Below are positions 5,595 through 5,855 of a stretch of DNA of 5,855 nucleotides, piece by piece. The stretch is from an uncultured Coriobacteriales bacterium (GTDB lineage: Bacteria > Actinomycetota > Coriobacteriia > Coriobacteriales > Atopobiaceae), in the NCBI GenBank assembly GCA_947305035.1, contig CAMZCV010000074.1:1-5855 (forward strand), read 5' to 3'. A model generated the notes under the pieces. That model did no database searches and had not been told where the DNA came from. It saw only the letters and a program-made list of their open reading frames with translations. The first letter of the stretch is position 1; every line of letters starts with the position of its first letter. Position numbers and translations under genes: made by a program.

Positions 5595-5623
5595 GGCCTC
5601 TCCTTGAATGATGGAGAGGCCTT
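5583..5623 (-). terminator. Terminator after the right-edge minus-strand gene
   Basis: AAGGCCTCTCC (5593-5603) and GGAGAGGCCTT (5613-5623) form a perfect 11-pair stem around a nine-base loop. Read on the minus strand the stem is followed by an imperfect T-rich tail, TACTTAAATATTT. It lies 37 bases after the stop of the right-edge gene, separating it from the miniprotein gene. Confidence 0.72.
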
Positions 5624-5660
5624 CACAATTGGTCGATTCGAGGGCGAAAATGCCCGTAAA

Positions 5661-5855
5661 TCAGTTGAACTTGACAACCTTCTGCGCAAGGCGGTACACG
5701 CCGACGGTTATCTTCTTGCCCAGATCACCGGGAAGATTCGTCGCCATGCCGATGAGGCCGCGACGTGCACGGCGGAACATATGGTGATCGTAGCCGTCGA
5801 GCTCGACCCAGAGCGCATCGAGCTGATCCATGGCGTCCTCGCGATCGGAGAACCT
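5661..5855 (-). CDS. C-terminal 64 residues of an unrecognised protein (cut by window edge)
   Basis: The minus-strand frame is open from the right edge to TGA at 5663-5661. Codons are strongly GC-ending, like the clear genes here, and the frame is followed by a good terminator, so it is very likely real. The visible end starts RFSDREDAMDQLDALWVELD, an acidic, probably helical segment. Then comes GYDHHMFRRARRGLIGMATN with a basic patch (RRARR), and a basic, amphipathic end VYRLAQKVVKFN. No catalytic motif or membrane helix can be seen in this part. I do not recognise the family. Its start and most of its length lie beyond the window. Confidence 0.8.
   Translation of the reverse strand, partial: RFSDREDAMDQLDALWVELDGYDHHMFRRARRGLIGMATNLPGDLGKKITVGVYRLAQKVVKFN

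Noticed and set aside
5642..5655. Small inverted repeat GGGC/GCCC just after the right-edge gene
   Set aside because: Only four pairs. The 11-pair stem at 5593-5623 is the convincing terminator.

Overview
The window looks like chromosome from a high-GC Gram-positive bacterium. Coding regions are GC-rich with strong C/G at third codon positions, Shine-Dalgarno (SD) sites are GGAG-type, and the gene set (RlmD/RlmCD-type methyltransferase, receptor-type SpoIIE/PP2C phosphatase, single-cluster 4Fe-4S ferredoxin, Maf, S58 peptidase) fits an anaerobic Actinomycetota such as a member of the Coriobacteriia. That placement is an inference from style and gene content. No marker gene fixes the taxon.

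Layout. The left edge (1-28, minus) probably holds the first nine codons of a divergent gene. A plus-strand series fills 175-5300: a TrmA/RlmD-family rRNA methyltransferase (175-1506), then a two-transmembrane sensor phosphatase of the RsbU type (1540-3342), then a 61-residue ferredoxin (3463-3648) with its own 120-nt leader and a strong terminator (3671-3705). Next come Maf (3716-4327) and an S58 (P1/DmpA/NylC-type) self-processing peptidase (4329-5300), separated by one base and clearly co-translated. The right end is on the minus strand: a 44-residue membrane or exported miniprotein (5378-5512) with its own candidate promoter and terminator, and the last 64 codons of an unrecognised gene (5661-5855) followed by its own terminator. 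The plus and minus series converge on a hairpin at 5315-5340.

How the genes work together. Methyltransferase and phosphatase are 33 nt apart with no terminator between them, so they are probably co-transcribed, though their roles (ribosome modification and stress-type signalling) are not obviously linked. The phosphatase has every residue needed for activity, but no anti-sigma kinase or anti-sigma antagonist gene is in view. Maf and the S58 peptidase form a tight two-gene unit. The ferredoxin terminator ends exactly where the Maf SD begins, so Maf expression must come from read-through or from a promoter embedded at or upstream of the hairpin.

Most of the window is ordinary core chromosome. 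I see no mobile element, CRISPR array, tRNA or rRNA, and no gene-free stretch over 300 bases. The parts most worth a second look are the miniprotein, the terminator/SD junction in front of maf, the ferredoxin leader, and the orphan sensor phosphatase.
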